Translations under genes and position numbers: made by a program
Shown: positions 45,787 through 55,921 of the stretch, one piece after another
How the letters are laid out: every line of letters begins with the position of its first letter
Position numbering within the stretch: the stretch's first letter is position 1
The notes under the pieces: generated by a model
Database searches by the model: none
What the model was told of the DNA's origin: nothing
Seen by the model: only the letters and a program-made list of their open reading frames with translations
Source of the DNA: Antarcticimicrobium sediminis
GTDB taxonomy: Bacteria > Pseudomonadota > Alphaproteobacteria > Rhodobacterales > Rhodobacteraceae
Length of the DNA: 64,000 bases
Reading direction: 5' to 3'
Assembly: GCF_004348975.1 (NCBI RefSeq)
Contig: NZ_SMFP01000007.1
Coordinates: forward strand, 1 to 64,000

Positions 45787-46785
45787 ATGCCGCACCTTGC
45801 CCCGCCCGATACTTCTCCTACGGCTCACCCCGGGACCCAACCCACGGCACAACCCGGTCGCGATCACGGCGGTGGGCTTGATGGTGCCATCACCCGTTTC
45901 GGGGGCACGCGCGGCGACTGGCTGGATCTGTCGACCGGCATCAACCCGGAGCCCTATCCGCTGCCACGGATCCCCGCGGCGGCCTGGGCCGCCCTGCCCG
46001 ACCACGCCGCGCAAGACGCGCTGACGCAGGCCGCGCGCGCCTTTTGGCGGGTGCCTGCAGGGGCCGGGGTGCTAGCCGCACCCGGGGCCTCGGCGCTGAT
46101 CGCACGGCTGCCCGCGTTGGCCGCGCCGGGGCGGGTGCGGATCGACGCGCCCACCTATAACGAACACGCCGCCGCCTTTGCCGCCATGGGCTGGGCGCGG
46201 GCGGAAGATGGCCCGGTCGAGGCCCGGGTCTTGGTGCATCCCAACAACCCCGACGGCCGGCTCCGCCACGCGGGCGAGGCTGACGCGCCGCTCACCGTCA
46301 TCGACGAAAGCTTTTGCGATATCTGCCCGGAACAGAGCCTTGTTGCGCTGGCCACCCGTCCCGGTGTCGTGGTGCTGAAAAGCTTTGGAAAGTTCTGGGG
46401 GCTGGCCGGGCTGCGGTTGGGCTTTGCCATAGCCACCCCCGACACCCTTGCGCGACTGGCCGAGATGCTGGGGCCATGGCCGGTCTCTGGCCCCGCCTTG
46501 CGGATCGGGGCGGCAGCGCTGCGCGATACCAGTTGGACCGAGGCAACGCGAGCGCGGCTGGCGCGCGATGCCGCCCGGCTGGAAGCGTTGATGACCGGGC
46601 GCGGCGCCACGCCTGCGGGCGGCACCGACCTGTTCCGCCTGTACCATCTGGACGATGCCTCTCTCTGGCAGGAGCGGCTGGCCCGGCACCATATCTGGAC
46701 GCGCGTCTTTCCCTATTCGCCGCATTTGCTGCGGCTGGGCCTGCCCCCGGCGACGGGCTGGGACCGGCTGGAAGCGGCGCTGTGA
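45787..46785 (+). CDS. cobC: Threonine-phosphate decarboxylase-like aminotransferase (cobalamin synthesis)
   Basis: A PLP enzyme of 332 residues, named cobC in Pseudomonas denitrificans and Rhodobacter usage (cobD of Salmonella). It provides the aminopropanol arm of cobalamin. The PLP lysine lies in [29 protein letters not shown] and VHPNNPDGR with VIDESFCDI are typical. The first 30 residues are Pro/Thr rich and may be noncoding; the family core starts at [15 protein letters not shown]. It overlaps cobD by four bases. Confidence 0.9.
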   Translation: MPHLAPPDTSPTAHPGTQPTAQPGRDHGGGLDGAITRFGGTRGDWLDLSTGINPEPYPLPRIPAAAWAALPDHAAQDALTQAARAFWRVPAGAGVLAAPGASALIARLPALAAPGRVRIDAPTYNEHAAAFAAMGWARAEDGPVEARVLVHPNNPDGRLRHAGEADAPLTVIDESFCDICPEQSLVALATRPGVVVLKSFGKFWGLAGLRLGFAIATPDTLARLAEMLGPWPVSGPALRIGAAALRDTSWTEATRARLARDAARLEALMTGRGATPAGGTDLFRLYHLDDASLWQERLARHHIWTRVFPYSPHLLRLGLPPATGWDRLEAAL

Positions 46786-47702
46786 GCACCGCCGCGCTTC
46801 TTACCGCCGCGCTCCTCCTCGATGGGCTGTTGGGCGAGCCAGAGTGGCTATGGTCGCGGCTGCCGCATCCGGCGGTGCTGATGGGGCGTGTGGTGGCCGC
46901 GCTGGATCGCTGGCTGAACCGGGGTGAGGCGCGGGTGATCAAAGGCGCATTGGCGGTCGCGCTGCTCGCGCTTGGGGCGCTGACGCTGGGCCAGCTCATT
47001 GCCGGGCTGGGGCCGGTGGCCGAGATCCTTGTTGCCGCGATCCTGCTGGCACAGCGCGCGCTGGTCGAGCATGTGCGCGCGGTGGCCACCGGGCTGCGCC
47101 AGTCCCTGCAGGCCGGGCGCGATATGGTGGCCCGGATTGTCAGCCGCGACACCCACGACATGGACGAGAGCCGGGTCGCCCGCGCTGCCATCGAAAGCGC
47201 TGCGGAAAACCTCTCGGACGGGGTAATCGCGCCGGCCTTCTGGTTCCTGATTCTGGGGTGTCCGGGGCTGATTCTGTACAAGGCGATCAACACCGCCGAC
47301 AGCATGATCGGCTATCGCAATCCGCGCTATGAGCAGTTCGGCAAGGCCGCCGCCCGCGCCGACGATTTGCTGAACCTGATCCCGGCGCGGCTGACCGGCC
47401 TGTTGATCGCGCTGTTCACCGGCCAGATGCGGTATTGGTCCGATATCACGGCGGATGCGCGGCGGCACCGTTCGCCCAATGCTGGCTGGCCCGAGGCGGC
47501 GATGGCGCGCGCGCTGGATGTCGCACTAGCCGGACCGCGCAGCTATGATGGGCAGATGCGCGATCTGCCTTGGGTCAACCGGACCGGACGCCAGCACATC
47601 GGCGCGCCCCAGATCGAGGCCGCCGCGCGTCTGCTTTGGCGGGTGTGGCTGGTTTTCCTGTTGCTGGTTGTTGCCTGCGCGCTGCTGCTGCCGCTATGGT
47701 GA
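46782..47702 (+). CDS. cobD: Adenosylcobinamide-phosphate synthase
   Basis: CobD/CbiB attaches aminopropanol (phosphate) to cobyric acid. The 306-residue membrane protein has [26 protein letters not shown], the conserved [19 protein letters not shown] and [15 protein letters not shown], and C-terminal [12 protein letters not shown]. The GTG start at 46782 overlaps the cobC stop (GTGA). The large open frame upstream from 46314 is a cobC shadow and not used. Confidence 0.93.
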   Translation: MSTAALLTAALLLDGLLGEPEWLWSRLPHPAVLMGRVVAALDRWLNRGEARVIKGALAVALLALGALTLGQLIAGLGPVAEILVAAILLAQRALVEHVRAVATGLRQSLQAGRDMVARIVSRDTHDMDESRVARAAIESAAENLSDGVIAPAFWFLILGCPGLILYKAINTADSMIGYRNPRYEQFGKAAARADDLLNLIPARLTGLLIALFTGQMRYWSDITADARRHRSPNAGWPEAAMARALDVALAGPRSYDGQMRDLPWVNRTGRQHIGAPQIEAAARLLWRVWLVFLLLVVACALLLPLW

Positions 47703-47730
47703 CGGGTAATTTGACAAGGATATTGATTTC

Positions 47731-48900
47731 ATGCGCCTTTTTGCCCCTTTGATTGCCCTGTGCCTTGCCGCGCCCATCGCCCATGCGCAATGCGGCGGCC
47801 CGTTTCCCGCCTTTGTCGACGGGCTGAAATCCGAAGCGGCGGCCAAGGGCTTTGACGCCGCGACGATCGACGCCTTTTTCCGCCCGGTGCGGCAAGACCC
47901 CAAGGTGCTGCGCGCCGACCGGGCGCAGGGCGTGTTCCAAAAGCCCTTCATCGACTTTTCCCGCCACCTGATCTCGCAGAACCGGATCGACAAGGGCCGC
48001 GCCATGGCGCGCAAATACGCCACCACCTTTGATCGGATCGAACGCGACTATGGCGTCTCGCGCGGGGTGCTGCTGGCGTTCTGGGCGTTTGAAACCGATT
48101 ACGGCGGGTTTCAGGGGGATTTCAACACCTTGAACGCGCTGACCACGCTGGCGCATGACTGCCGCCGCCCGCAGATCTTCCGGCCCCAGATCTTTGCCGC
48201 GCTGGAGCTTTACAAACATGGCGATTTCGACCCGGCGCGCACCACCGGCGCCTGGGCCGGAGAGATCGGCATGGTGCAGATGCTGCCGCGCGATATTCTC
48301 GAAAACGGTATCGACGGGGATGGGGACGGGCATGTGCGGCTGAAAACCTCGGCCCCAGATGCGCTGATGTCTGGGGCCAAGATGCTATCCAGTCTGGGCT
48401 GGCGCGCGGGCGAGCCGTGGCTGCAGGAAGTGCGGGTGCCCGACACGCTCGACTGGTCACTGACCGGCCCCGGCCAGACCCTGAGCGTGGCGCAGTGGGC
48501 GCAGATGGGCGTGCGCCCGCGTGAGGGCAAACTGGCCAAAGACACGCTGTCCGCCTCGATCATCCTGCCGCAGGGGCGCAACGGGCCAGCCTTTATCGCC
48601 TATCCGAATTTTCAGGTCTATTTCGAGTGGAACCAAAGCTTTACCTACGTGCTGACCGCCGCCTATTTCGCCAACCGACTGGAGGGGGCGCGGGTCTATG
48701 ACGCGCGCAATCCAGAGCCGGGGCTGACCGGGGCGCAGATGAAGGAGCTGCAGCGTCGATTGAAGGCAAAGGGGTATGATGTCGGCAAGATCGACGGCAT
48801 CCTCGGCGCCGGGACCCGCACCGCAGCGCAGGCCGAACAAAAGCGGTTGGGCCTGCCCGCCGACGCTTGGCCCACCACGGCGCTGCTGAACCGGCTTTAG
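47731..48900 (+). CDS. Lytic murein transglycosylase (MltB-type) with peptidoglycan-binding domain
   Basis: Cleaves the glycan strands of peptidoglycan. The 389-residue exported protein has a signal peptide (cleaved near AHA-QC), the SLT_2 domain with catalytic glutamate in FWAFETDYGG (about residue 117), the GEIGMVQMLPRDIL block and a C-terminal PG_binding_1 domain (about 325-389, MKELQRRLKAKGYDVG). AAGGAT lies about ten bases before the ATG. It follows cobD by 28 bp but has no clear link to it. Confidence 0.93.
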   Translation: MRLFAPLIALCLAAPIAHAQCGGPFPAFVDGLKSEAAAKGFDAATIDAFFRPVRQDPKVLRADRAQGVFQKPFIDFSRHLISQNRIDKGRAMARKYATTFDRIERDYGVSRGVLLAFWAFETDYGGFQGDFNTLNALTTLAHDCRRPQIFRPQIFAALELYKHGDFDPARTTGAWAGEIGMVQMLPRDILENGIDGDGDGHVRLKTSAPDALMSGAKMLSSLGWRAGEPWLQEVRVPDTLDWSLTGPGQTLSVAQWAQMGVRPREGKLAKDTLSASIILPQGRNGPAFIAYPNFQVYFEWNQSFTYVLTAAYFANRLEGARVYDARNPEPGLTGAQMKELQRRLKAKGYDVGKIDGILGAGTRTAAQAEQKRLGLPADAWPTTALLNRL

Positions 48901-48961
48901 GCGGGCGAAACCGCCGCTTTGCACCTATTCCCCTTCCCTCTCATCGGGGGGAGGGACAGGA

Positions 48962-49318
48962 TCAGTTCCCTATGCCCAGTTCAAACTTGAACGGAAACCG
49001 CTCGCTGCCCTCGGTGACCAGCATGTGCATCTGGCCATCGCGCAGATACACGTCGCAGCCTCCATCCCCATCCCCTGTGGAAATACACAAGCGCCCGTCA
49101 GAAAGCAGGGTGAAGGCCCCGAATTGCGTCGGCGCGCCGGGATCCGAGGGGCGGCGCACGGACCCGTCCGGGGCAAACTGCGGCGTGTCAGGATTAAAGA
49201 ACCGGGTCGGCGCGTCCAGATAGAACCCGTCGAAATCCTCAGACGGCCAATCCCAGCCCTGCGCCGACAACGCGACGGGACATAACAGAAGACTCAGCCA
49301 AAGCGGAATATGGGTCAT
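48962..49318 (-). CDS. Hypothetical exported protein
   Basis: A 118-residue protein with a predicted signal peptide (MTHIPLWLSLLLCPVALSAQG) and no recognisable domain; aromatic residues are dense at the mature N-terminus (WDWPSEDFDGFYLD). AGGA lies seven bases before the ATG at 49318. It lies in its own transcription unit between the transglycosylase gene and smc. Confidence 0.65.
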   Translation of the reverse strand: MTHIPLWLSLLLCPVALSAQGWDWPSEDFDGFYLDAPTRFFNPDTPQFAPDGSVRRPSDPGAPTQFGAFTLLSDGRLCISTGDGDGGCDVYLRDGQMHMLVTEGSERFPFKFELGIGN

Positions 49319-49372
49319 GCCCGATCCTATCGCACCGGGATTGTGTGGGTGCAATCCTGCGTTCGCGCCACG

Positions 49373-52300
49373 TCACGCCACCAGTGATTCGGCCTTTTTG
49401 AGGTCGACCGAGACAAGCTGGCTGACGCCCTGTTCCTGCATGGTGACACCGTACAGGCGATCCATCCGGCCCATGGTCACCGCATGGTGGGTGATGATCA
49501 GGAACCGCGTGTCGGTCTGGCGGCACATCTCGTCCAGCAGATCGCAAAACCGGGTCACATTGGCATCATCCAGCGGCGCGTCGACCTCGTCGAGCACACA
49601 GATCGGCGCCGGGTTGGCCAGGAACACCGCAAAAATCAGCGCCAGCGCCGTCAGGGTCTGTTCCCCGCCCGACAGCAGCGACAGGGTGGACAATTTCTTA
49701 CCCGGCGGCTGGCACATGATTTCCAGCCCGGCCTCCAACGGATCGTCGCTTTCGACCATGACCAGATTCGCCTCGCCACCGCCGAACAGGTGACGAAACA
49801 GCATGGTGAAATTGCTGTTCACCTGCTCGAATGCGGTCAACAGCCGCTCGCGCCCCTCGCGGTTCAAGCCCGCGATCCCGCTGCGCAGGGTCTTGATCGC
49901 CTCTTCCAGATCGGTCTTTTCACGAGACAGGGTATCGAATTCTTCCTGCACTTCGCGGGCGTCCTCTTCGGCGCGCAGATTGACTGCCCCCAAGGCGTCA
50001 CGCTGCCGTTTGTAGCGGTTCACGTCGGCCTCCAGTTCATCGGCGGCGGGCATGTCCTCGGGCGCAGCGTCAAGCTGGTTCAACAGCTGGTTCGGGGTCA
50101 GCTGCATGTCTTCCGCGATACGTTCAGCGGCGCTTTGCACCATCTCGCGGGCGGCCTCTGTCCGCGCCTCGGCGGCGGCGCGCCCCTCGCGCGCGTCCGA
50201 GGCGTGACGCTCGGCATCGCGCTCGGCCTGAATCGCGGCGCGCTGGGTGATCTCTCCGGTGGCCAGCGCATCGGCGGCGGTCGCGCGGCGGGCCTCGGCC
50301 TGCTCGGACGCCTCTGTCAGCTCCTCACGCTTTTCGGCGATCTGCTCGGGCACCGCGCGAGCGATATCGAGCTCTTCCTCCGAGGCTTCCTTGCGTTCGA
50401 CCAGTTCCGCGATGCGGCGTTCGGCGGTCTCAAGCCGGTGCTTCCAGCCGCTGATTTCCTTGGTCACCTCTTGCTGGCGCTTGATTCGCGCCTCGCCATC
50501 GCGGCGCAGTTCGTCATGGGCTGAACGACGGGTCAACATGGTGATGCGCGCCGCCTCGACCGTCTGTTTGATCGCCTCGACCTGCGCCCGGGCGCTGTCC
50601 AGATCGCCAAGCTCGGTCAGCCCCGCCTCGGCCTCGCGCAGCTGCGCGCGCGCGGCCATCGCGTCTTCCTTGTGGCGCGTCACCGCCAGCCCGAGGTTTT
50701 CCAACCGGCCTCCGGCCAGATTGCGCTCGGACTCGGCCCGGCTCATGGCGCGGGCGGCGTCAGCGACACGCTGATCGGCAGCGCGTCGGGCGTCGCGGGC
50801 GGCCTTGTCGGCCTCGGTCACCTCGATGAGCTTGCGACTCAGGCTTTCATGGGCGGCGCGGGTGCCCTCAGCCCGGGCGGTGACCTGCTCCAGCTCCTGT
50901 TTCAGGGCTTCCAGCCGGTTCAACTGTTCCAGCCGCAACGCGGCGGCGGAGGGGGCGTCCTCGGCCCAGGCACGGAACCCGTCCCAGCGCCACAGATCGC
51001 CCTCCAGCGTGACCAACCGTTGCCCCGGTTGCAACAGCGGTTGCAGCCGCGCCCCGTCCTCGGCCTCGACCACCCCGATCTGACTGATACGGCGGCCCAG
51101 CACCTCGGGCACGGTGACATAATTGGCCAGCCCCGTGATCCCGTCCGGCAACAGTTGCGCGGCGCCATAGCCGGGCAGCGTGGCCCAGCCCGAGGGGCCG
51201 TCTTCATCGACCACGGGGGCGCGCAGATCGTCGGCCAGCGCCGCGCCAAGAGCCTTTTCATAGCCCGGCGTCACCCGCAGCAGGTCAAGCAACTGCCCGC
51301 CCTCGGCGGTGTCACGCGCCACCAGCTTGGCCAGCGCCGTGGTCTCGGCGCGCAAAGCACCCGCCTCGCCCTCGGCCTCAGAGCGCTGCGCGCGGGCCTC
51401 GGATTCGCGCGCCTGAGTGTCGTTGCGCATCTCGTCCACGGCGGCCAGAGTCTCTTCGGCGGATTCGGCGGCTTCCTGCGCCTCTTCCGCAGCCTCCTGC
51501 GCCGTCTCGAAGGCCTCATCAGCCCCCTGCAACGCCTGTTCGGCCTCGGCCACGGCCCGGCGGGCCTTTTCCTCTTCGTCTTCCGATCGCGTCAGCATCT
51601 TGCGGCTGTCGTCCAAAAGCCGCTGCGCCGACTGGTGCCGGGCGGCCAGACGCGCCACATCCTCGGTCACCTGGCTGAGCATTTCCTCGCGTTCCTGCAA
51701 CACGGCGGCGGCCTCGTGCGATTGCTCTGCCGCCTCGCTCAGCTTGTCGTCCTGTCCGTCGCCCGCCTTGGCCAGTTCGCGCGCTTCCCATTCCAGCCGC
51801 TCAATGGTCTCGCCCGCGTCGCGGTTCAGCCCAGCCTCGCGTTCGATATCGCGGGCAAGCTGGTCGATCCGTGCGGTCAGTGTCTCGATCGTCTTGCGCG
51901 CGCGAAGTTCTTCGTCGCTTAGCGTGTTGCGTTCGACCTGCAAGCGTTGCAGCACGGCGGCGGCGATCGCCTCTTCCTCACGCAGCGGCGGCATCGCCTC
52001 GTCAGCGCTAGCGCGGGCGCGAATGGCCTGCTGCGCGGCACTTTCGGCCTGCGCCGCCCCAGTGGTACGCTCGCGCAACACAGCCTCGGCGCTTGCGCGC
52101 GCCTCGTCCGCCTCGCGCCAGCGCCGATACAGCAACATCCCCTCGGCCAGACGCAGGCTTTCTCCGATCTCGCGATAGCGCGCCGCCTGTCGGGCTTGGC
52201 GCGCCAACTGCCCCAAATGCGTCGCAAGCTGCTCCAACACGTCATCTATGCGGGTCAGGTTGGTCTCGGTTCCACGCAACTTCAGCTCGGCCTCGTGGCG

Positions 52301-52828
52301 ACGCTGGTACAGGCCGGAAATCCCCGCCGCCTCTTCCAGAATGCGGCGGCGCGCGGTGGGTTTGGCGTTGATCAGTTCCGAGATCTGGCCCTGCCGCACC
52401 AAGGACGGCGAATGCGCCCCGGTCGAGGCATCGGCGAACAACATCTGCACATCGCGGGCGCGCACATCCTTGCCACTGGCCTTGTAGGCGCTGCCGACAT
52501 CGCGGGTAATCCGGCGCAGGATCTCAAGCGTATCGCTGTCGTTGAACCCCGCCGGCGCCAGCCGCTCGGAATTGTCGATCAACAGCGAAACCTCGGCAAA
52601 GTTGCGCGCTGGCCGTGACCCGGAGCCGGCAAAGATCACATCTTCCATGCCCGAGCCGCGCATCGCCTTGGCGCGGGTTTCGCCCATCACCCAGCGCAGC
52701 GCTTCCAACAGGTTCGACTTACCGCAGCCATTCGGCCCGACAACCCCGGTCAGCCCTTGGGCGATCAACAGGTCGGTCGGGTCAACAAAGCTTTTGAAGC
52801 CGGTCAGTCTGAGCTTGGTAAAGCGCAC
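49373..52828 (-). CDS. smc: Chromosome segregation protein SMC
   Basis: ATPase of the condensin-like SMC-ScpAB complex. The 1151-residue product has the N-terminal head with Walker A GPNGCGKSN and the first signature regions, two long coiled coils (about 170-500 and 670-960), a hinge (about 505-620, with LRAPVVDEDGPSGWA and YVTVPEVLGRRI) and the C-terminal head with signature LSLLSGGEQTLTALAL and Walker B-type ICVLDEVDAPLDDAN. The start is a GTG giving the usual N-terminus RFTKLRLTGFKSF. Confidence 0.97.
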   Translation of the reverse strand: MRFTKLRLTGFKSFVDPTDLLIAQGLTGVVGPNGCGKSNLLEALRWVMGETRAKAMRGSGMEDVIFAGSGSRPARNFAEVSLLIDNSERLAPAGFNDSDTLEILRRITRDVGSAYKASGKDVRARDVQMLFADASTGAHSPSLVRQGQISELINAKPTARRRILEEAAGISGLYQRRHEAELKLRGTETNLTRIDDVLEQLATHLGQLARQARQAARYREIGESLRLAEGMLLYRRWREADEARASAEAVLRERTTGAAQAESAAQQAIRARASADEAMPPLREEEAIAAAVLQRLQVERNTLSDEELRARKTIETLTARIDQLARDIEREAGLNRDAGETIERLEWEARELAKAGDGQDDKLSEAAEQSHEAAAVLQEREEMLSQVTEDVARLAARHQSAQRLLDDSRKMLTRSEDEEEKARRAVAEAEQALQGADEAFETAQEAAEEAQEAAESAEETLAAVDEMRNDTQARESEARAQRSEAEGEAGALRAETTALAKLVARDTAEGGQLLDLLRVTPGYEKALGAALADDLRAPVVDEDGPSGWATLPGYGAAQLLPDGITGLANYVTVPEVLGRRISQIGVVEAEDGARLQPLLQPGQRLVTLEGDLWRWDGFRAWAEDAPSAAALRLEQLNRLEALKQELEQVTARAEGTRAAHESLSRKLIEVTEADKAARDARRAADQRVADAARAMSRAESERNLAGGRLENLGLAVTRHKEDAMAARAQLREAEAGLTELGDLDSARAQVEAIKQTVEAARITMLTRRSAHDELRRDGEARIKRQQEVTKEISGWKHRLETAERRIAELVERKEASEEELDIARAVPEQIAEKREELTEASEQAEARRATAADALATGEITQRAAIQAERDAERHASDAREGRAAAEARTEAAREMVQSAAERIAEDMQLTPNQLLNQLDAAPEDMPAADELEADVNRYKRQRDALGAVNLRAEEDAREVQEEFDTLSREKTDLEEAIKTLRSGIAGLNREGRERLLTAFEQVNSNFTMLFRHLFGGGEANLVMVESDDPLEAGLEIMCQPPGKKLSTLSLLSGGEQTLTALALIFAVFLANPAPICVLDEVDAPLDDANVTRFCDLLDEMCRQTDTRFLIITHHAVTMGRMDRLYGVTMQEQGVSQLVSVDLKKAESLVA

Positions 52829-52953
52829 GGGCAGGCCATCTTGATTCCAGTTGAACCTGAAATGTGGTCGCTTGCCCCGCCGTGAGTCAACGGGTTTACC
52901 GCTGTATCTGGCGTGGAAGCCGCAGTTATCCCCAATATATTGACGTTTTCACG

Positions 52954-53364
52954 CTATTCTGCGCGACGAACCGCCGAAGACGCGATACGGCAGCGAAAAA
53001 CCGGATACCCCGCTTTTGCCGCCGCCCCCGGCAAAAGCTGGCAGCCCGTGTTCAGCCGCTCGATCGGAGCCTTCCGGTCCGGGCAGGCGATCCGCCCGGT
53101 CGCCAGCGCCTGATCGCCCAGCACCTTTGTCACCGAACAGCCACTGACCAATGCCATTGCCAGCCCCGCCCGGTCCCGGATCGGACCGAACCGGGGCGCG
53201 TATTGCGGGTTCACGCGGATCGCTTCGGCCAGATGCCACCGCAGGCGCACATCAAACACGCTGTCATTGACCGCGATCCGGGTTGCCGCCTGCCCCCGGA
53301 AATGCGGCGAGGGCGTGTTGCAGCCGATCAGAACAAGGCAGAAGATCAAACAAAGGCATCGCAT
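52954..53364 (-). CDS. Putative lipoprotein
   Basis: A 136-residue protein whose N-terminus MRCLCLIFCLVLIGC fits a type II signal peptide (lipobox LIGC, lipidated Cys15). No domain is recognised; six cysteines are spread through the sequence. ATG at 53364; GGTGA just upstream is a weak ribosome binding site. It lies in the smc-fadR gap on the minus strand. Confidence 0.6.
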   Translation of the reverse strand: MRCLCLIFCLVLIGCNTPSPHFRGQAATRIAVNDSVFDVRLRWHLAEAIRVNPQYAPRFGPIRDRAGLAMALVSGCSVTKVLGDQALATGRIACPDRKAPIERLNTGCQLLPGAAAKAGYPVFRCRIASSAVRRAE

Positions 53365-53507
53365 GTCACCCAGTGTGGCACAGATCCCCTTAACCAGATC
53401 TTGCACGCCGGCGTCCTGTTCTCGGCGGTCGTGGCTGCGCCCCCTGATTGCGGTTGAGGCATGCCCGGTGCGGCCTTATAACGCCCTATACTCATCTGGA
53501 AATCGCA

Positions 53508-54293
53508 ATGCCCTTTCAAAAGGTCCAGCCCGAAAAACTGTCCACCTCGGTTGTCCGTCAGATCGAAAAGCTGATCTTGCGCGGTATCCTGCGTCCGGGT
53601 GAACGGTTGCCGTCCGAACGCGATCTTGCTGACCGGCTTGGTGTGTCGCGCCCCTCGCTGCGCGAGGCGGTGGCCGAGCTTCAGGCGCAGGCGCTTCTGG
53701 CCACCAAGGCGGGGTCGGGGATCTATGTCGCCGATGTCCTCGGGTCGGCGTTTTCTCCGGCGCTGATCCGGCTGTTCGGCAGCCATGACGAAGCGGTGTT
53801 CGACTATCTTTCGTTTCGCCGCGACATGGAGGGGCTGGCCGCTGAACGCGCTGCGCGGCTTGGCTCGGAGAGTGATTTGAAGGTGATACAGGCGATCTTT
53901 GGCAAGATGGAAGCGGCGCAAGGCCGGTCCAACAATGCCGAGGAAGAGGCCCAGTTGGACGCGCAGTTTCATTCAGCCATCATCGATGCCAGCCACAACG
54001 TGGTGATGCTGCACATGATGCGGTCGATGTATGATCTGCTGCGTCAGGGTGTGTTTTATAACCGTCAGGTGATGTTCAAACAGCGCACCTCGCGCGCCGC
54101 CCTGCTGGACCAGCACCGGGCGATCAACACCGCGCTTCAGGCCCGCAATCCCGCCGGAGCCCGCGCAGCTGTCGAGGCGCATCTGGACTATGTCCAATCC
54201 GCGCTGGAGGATCACAAACGAGCCGAAAAGAACGAGGCGATCGCGCAACAGCGTCTGCAACACGAAACCGGACGCGACAGCCGCAGAGGATAA
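53508..54293 (+). CDS. GntR/FadR-family transcriptional regulator
   Basis: A 261-residue regulator: an N-terminal winged helix (VVRQIEKLILRGILRPGERLPSER, then DRLGVSRPSLREAV) and a C-terminal FCD ligand domain with the metal histidines (HSAIIDASHNVVMLHMM, DQHRAINTALQARN). FCD regulators respond to small carboxylic acids. It resembles the PdhR/LldR subgroup, but the ligand and targets are not predictable. GGAAA precedes the ATG at 53508. Its neighbours are smc and the atp genes; it shares a terminator with atpF. Confidence 0.9.
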   Translation: MPFQKVQPEKLSTSVVRQIEKLILRGILRPGERLPSERDLADRLGVSRPSLREAVAELQAQALLATKAGSGIYVADVLGSAFSPALIRLFGSHDEAVFDYLSFRRDMEGLAAERAARLGSESDLKVIQAIFGKMEAAQGRSNNAEEEAQLDAQFHSAIIDASHNVVMLHMMRSMYDLLRQGVFYNRQVMFKQRTSRAALLDQHRAINTALQARNPAGARAAVEAHLDYVQSALEDHKRAEKNEAIAQQRLQHETGRDSRRG

Positions 54294-54379
54294 ATGCTGC
54301 GGTCAGAGCCGGGGCAAGACCCGCGTTTCGCTCAAGCCCCCGCGCATGCCCACCGCCAAACAAGCCATCACGCAAAAGA

Positions 54380-54404
54380 AAAACCCGGCCACTGGCCGGG
54401 TTTT
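54380..54404. terminator. Bidirectional terminator between fadR-like gene and atpF
   Basis: AAAACCCGGCC (54380-54390) and GGCCGGGTTTT (54394-54404) with a 3-base loop: T tracts on both strands serve both convergent genes. Confidence 0.85.
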
Positions 54405-54431
54405 CTGTCGTTTCAGATCTGCGCCTGAAGC

Positions 54432-54992
54432 TCAGTGCAGCTTGGCGTCCACCTCTGCGATGGCCCCGTCGATCAGCTTGTTGCCTTCGGCAGCGCTCAT
54501 CTGTTTGGCGATCACATCGTTGGCAGCCGCAATCGCGATGGTCACGGCCTGATCACGAACCGCCTTGATCGCAGCGGTCTGGGCCGAAACAATCTTGTCT
54601 TCGGCCGCAGCCAGACGGCGGACGATGGATTTCTCCAGATCGGCCTTGGCCTGTTCGGCAGCCGCAACGGCATCGGTCCGGGCATGTGCCACGATCCGTT
54701 CGGCCTGTGCCTGCACGTCCTTCTGCTTGCGCTCATACGAGGCCAGCAGTGTCTGTGCCTCTTCGCGCAGAGCACGGGCTTCGTCCAGCTCGGCCTTGAT
54801 GCCAACGGCGCGATTGTCCAACGCCCCGCCGATCATGCCGGGAACCTTGAAATAGAACAGGACCCCGACGAAGACGAGAAAGGCGATCAACACCACGAAG
54901 TTGGTGTTGTGCAGCGAGAAGAACGGGCCGCTGGCGGCCAGCGCGGGGCTGGCAAAGCCGAGGCTCAGGAGAAGGGCGGTCAAATTACGCAT
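54432..54992 (-). CDS. atpF: ATP synthase F0 subunit b
   Basis: Peripheral-stalk subunit of the F0 complex. The 186-residue protein has an N-terminal signal-like segment ([19 protein letters not shown]), a TM helix (about 30-50) and a long charged coiled coil. It is the last gene of atpI-atpB-atpE-atpF'-atpF. The nearby F1 genes are not in this window, as is usual in Rhodobacteraceae, where F0 and F1 loci are separate. Confidence 0.93.
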   Translation of the reverse strand: MRNLTALLLSLGFASPALAASGPFFSLHNTNFVVLIAFLVFVGVLFYFKVPGMIGGALDNRAVGIKAELDEARALREEAQTLLASYERKQKDVQAQAERIVAHARTDAVAAAEQAKADLEKSIVRRLAAAEDKIVSAQTAAIKAVRDQAVTIAIAAANDVIAKQMSAAEGNKLIDGAIAEVDAKLH

Positions 54993-54997
54993 CTGTC

Positions 54998-55555
54998 TTA
55001 CCCTTTCATCCGCTCGGTGATGGCGCCGGTAACGGCAGCCGCGTTGGCCTTGAAGCCCAGCGCCGTGACGATTTCCGCCGCGGTGTCTTTGGCCACTGCT
55101 TCGATGCTTTCCAGCGCGCTGGCACGAATGGCAGCGATTGCCTTCTCGGACTCGGCGGTTTTTGCCGCGATGTCCGCATCGGCCTTTTCGATGGCCAGAT
55201 CGAGATCGGCCTGAATTTCGGCCCGCGCCTCAGCAGAGATCCGCTGTGCCTCGGACCGGGCTTCGGCCAGTGCCTTGTTGTACGCCTCTTCGGCCTCGGC
55301 GGCTCTCGCCTTGAGGTCTTCGGCTGCGGCCAGATCGTTGGTGATGGTCCCGGCACGTTCGGCCAGAATGCCGCCAATGCGCGGCAGCGCCACCCGCGAC
55401 AGAATCAGGTAGATCACCACAAGCGTGACAACCAGCCAGAAAATCTGGTTCGGAAAGGTCGCAAAATCCAGCTGCGGCATGCCCGGACCGCTTTCGGCGG
55501 CGCCATGTGCCATGTCGACAGCGGCTTGACCTGCGTCGTGCGTCTCAGTTGCCAT
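54998..55555 (-). CDS. atpF': ATP synthase F0 subunit b'
   Basis: Second b-type subunit found in photosynthetic and related alphaproteobacteria, forming a b-b' heterodimer. The 185-residue protein has a 25-residue Ala/Gly N-terminus, one TM helix (about 35-55, [20 protein letters not shown]) and a coiled coil rich in Ala/Glu. It lies five bases before atpF. A long stem-loop lies between it and atpE. Confidence 0.93.
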   Translation of the reverse strand: MATETHDAGQAAVDMAHGAAESGPGMPQLDFATFPNQIFWLVVTLVVIYLILSRVALPRIGGILAERAGTITNDLAAAEDLKARAAEAEEAYNKALAEARSEAQRISAEARAEIQADLDLAIEKADADIAAKTAESEKAIAAIRASALESIEAVAKDTAAEIVTALGFKANAAAVTGAITERMKG

Positions 55556-55583
55556 GTCGTCCTCCTTGGGAACTTAGCCTACT

Positions 55584-55616
55584 TCGGGCAGCGCGGGTTA
55601 ATCCCGGGCTGCCCGA
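55584..55616 (-). other. Intercistronic stem-loop after atpE
   Basis: TCGGGCAGC (55584-55592) pairs with GCTGCCCGA (55608-55616), with an inner GGG/CCC extension. It lies 29 bases past the atpE stop, in the gap before atpF'. No T tract follows on the transcribed strand, so it is probably not a terminator. It may stabilise the atpE transcript. Confidence 0.7.
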
Positions 55617-55644
55617 CCGTAAGGATCAGATGTTCCGAAGGCGC

Positions 55645-55869
55645 TTAAACGGCGAACATCAGCAGCAAAGCAACCAGGAACGAGAAGATGCCCAGTGCTT
55701 CTGCAAATGCGATACCGATGAACAGGGTCGCGGTCTGACCGGCTGCGGCCGACGGGTTGCGCAGGGCCCCCGACAGGAAGTTGCCGGCAACGTTACCAAC
55801 CCCGATTGCGGCTGCGCCGGAACCGATTGCTGCGAGGCCTGCGCCGATGTGTGCGAGATCGCCTTCCAT
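55645..55869 (-). CDS. atpE: ATP synthase F0 subunit c
   Basis: Proton-carrying ring subunit, 74 residues, two TM helices. Helix 1 has the glycine repeat ([18 protein letters not shown]); helix 2 has the proton-binding Glu in [18 protein letters not shown]. The loop RNPSAAAGQ joins them. Very highly expressed in most bacteria, which fits the downstream hairpin. Confidence 0.97.
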   Translation of the reverse strand: MEGDLAHIGAGLAAIGSGAAAIGVGNVAGNFLSGALRNPSAAAGQTATLFIGIAFAEALGIFSFLVALLLMFAV

Positions 55870-55921
55870 ATTGAGTACTCCTTAGGATGGAAAGTTGCGT
55901 TGTTAGGATACGGGTCGAACC

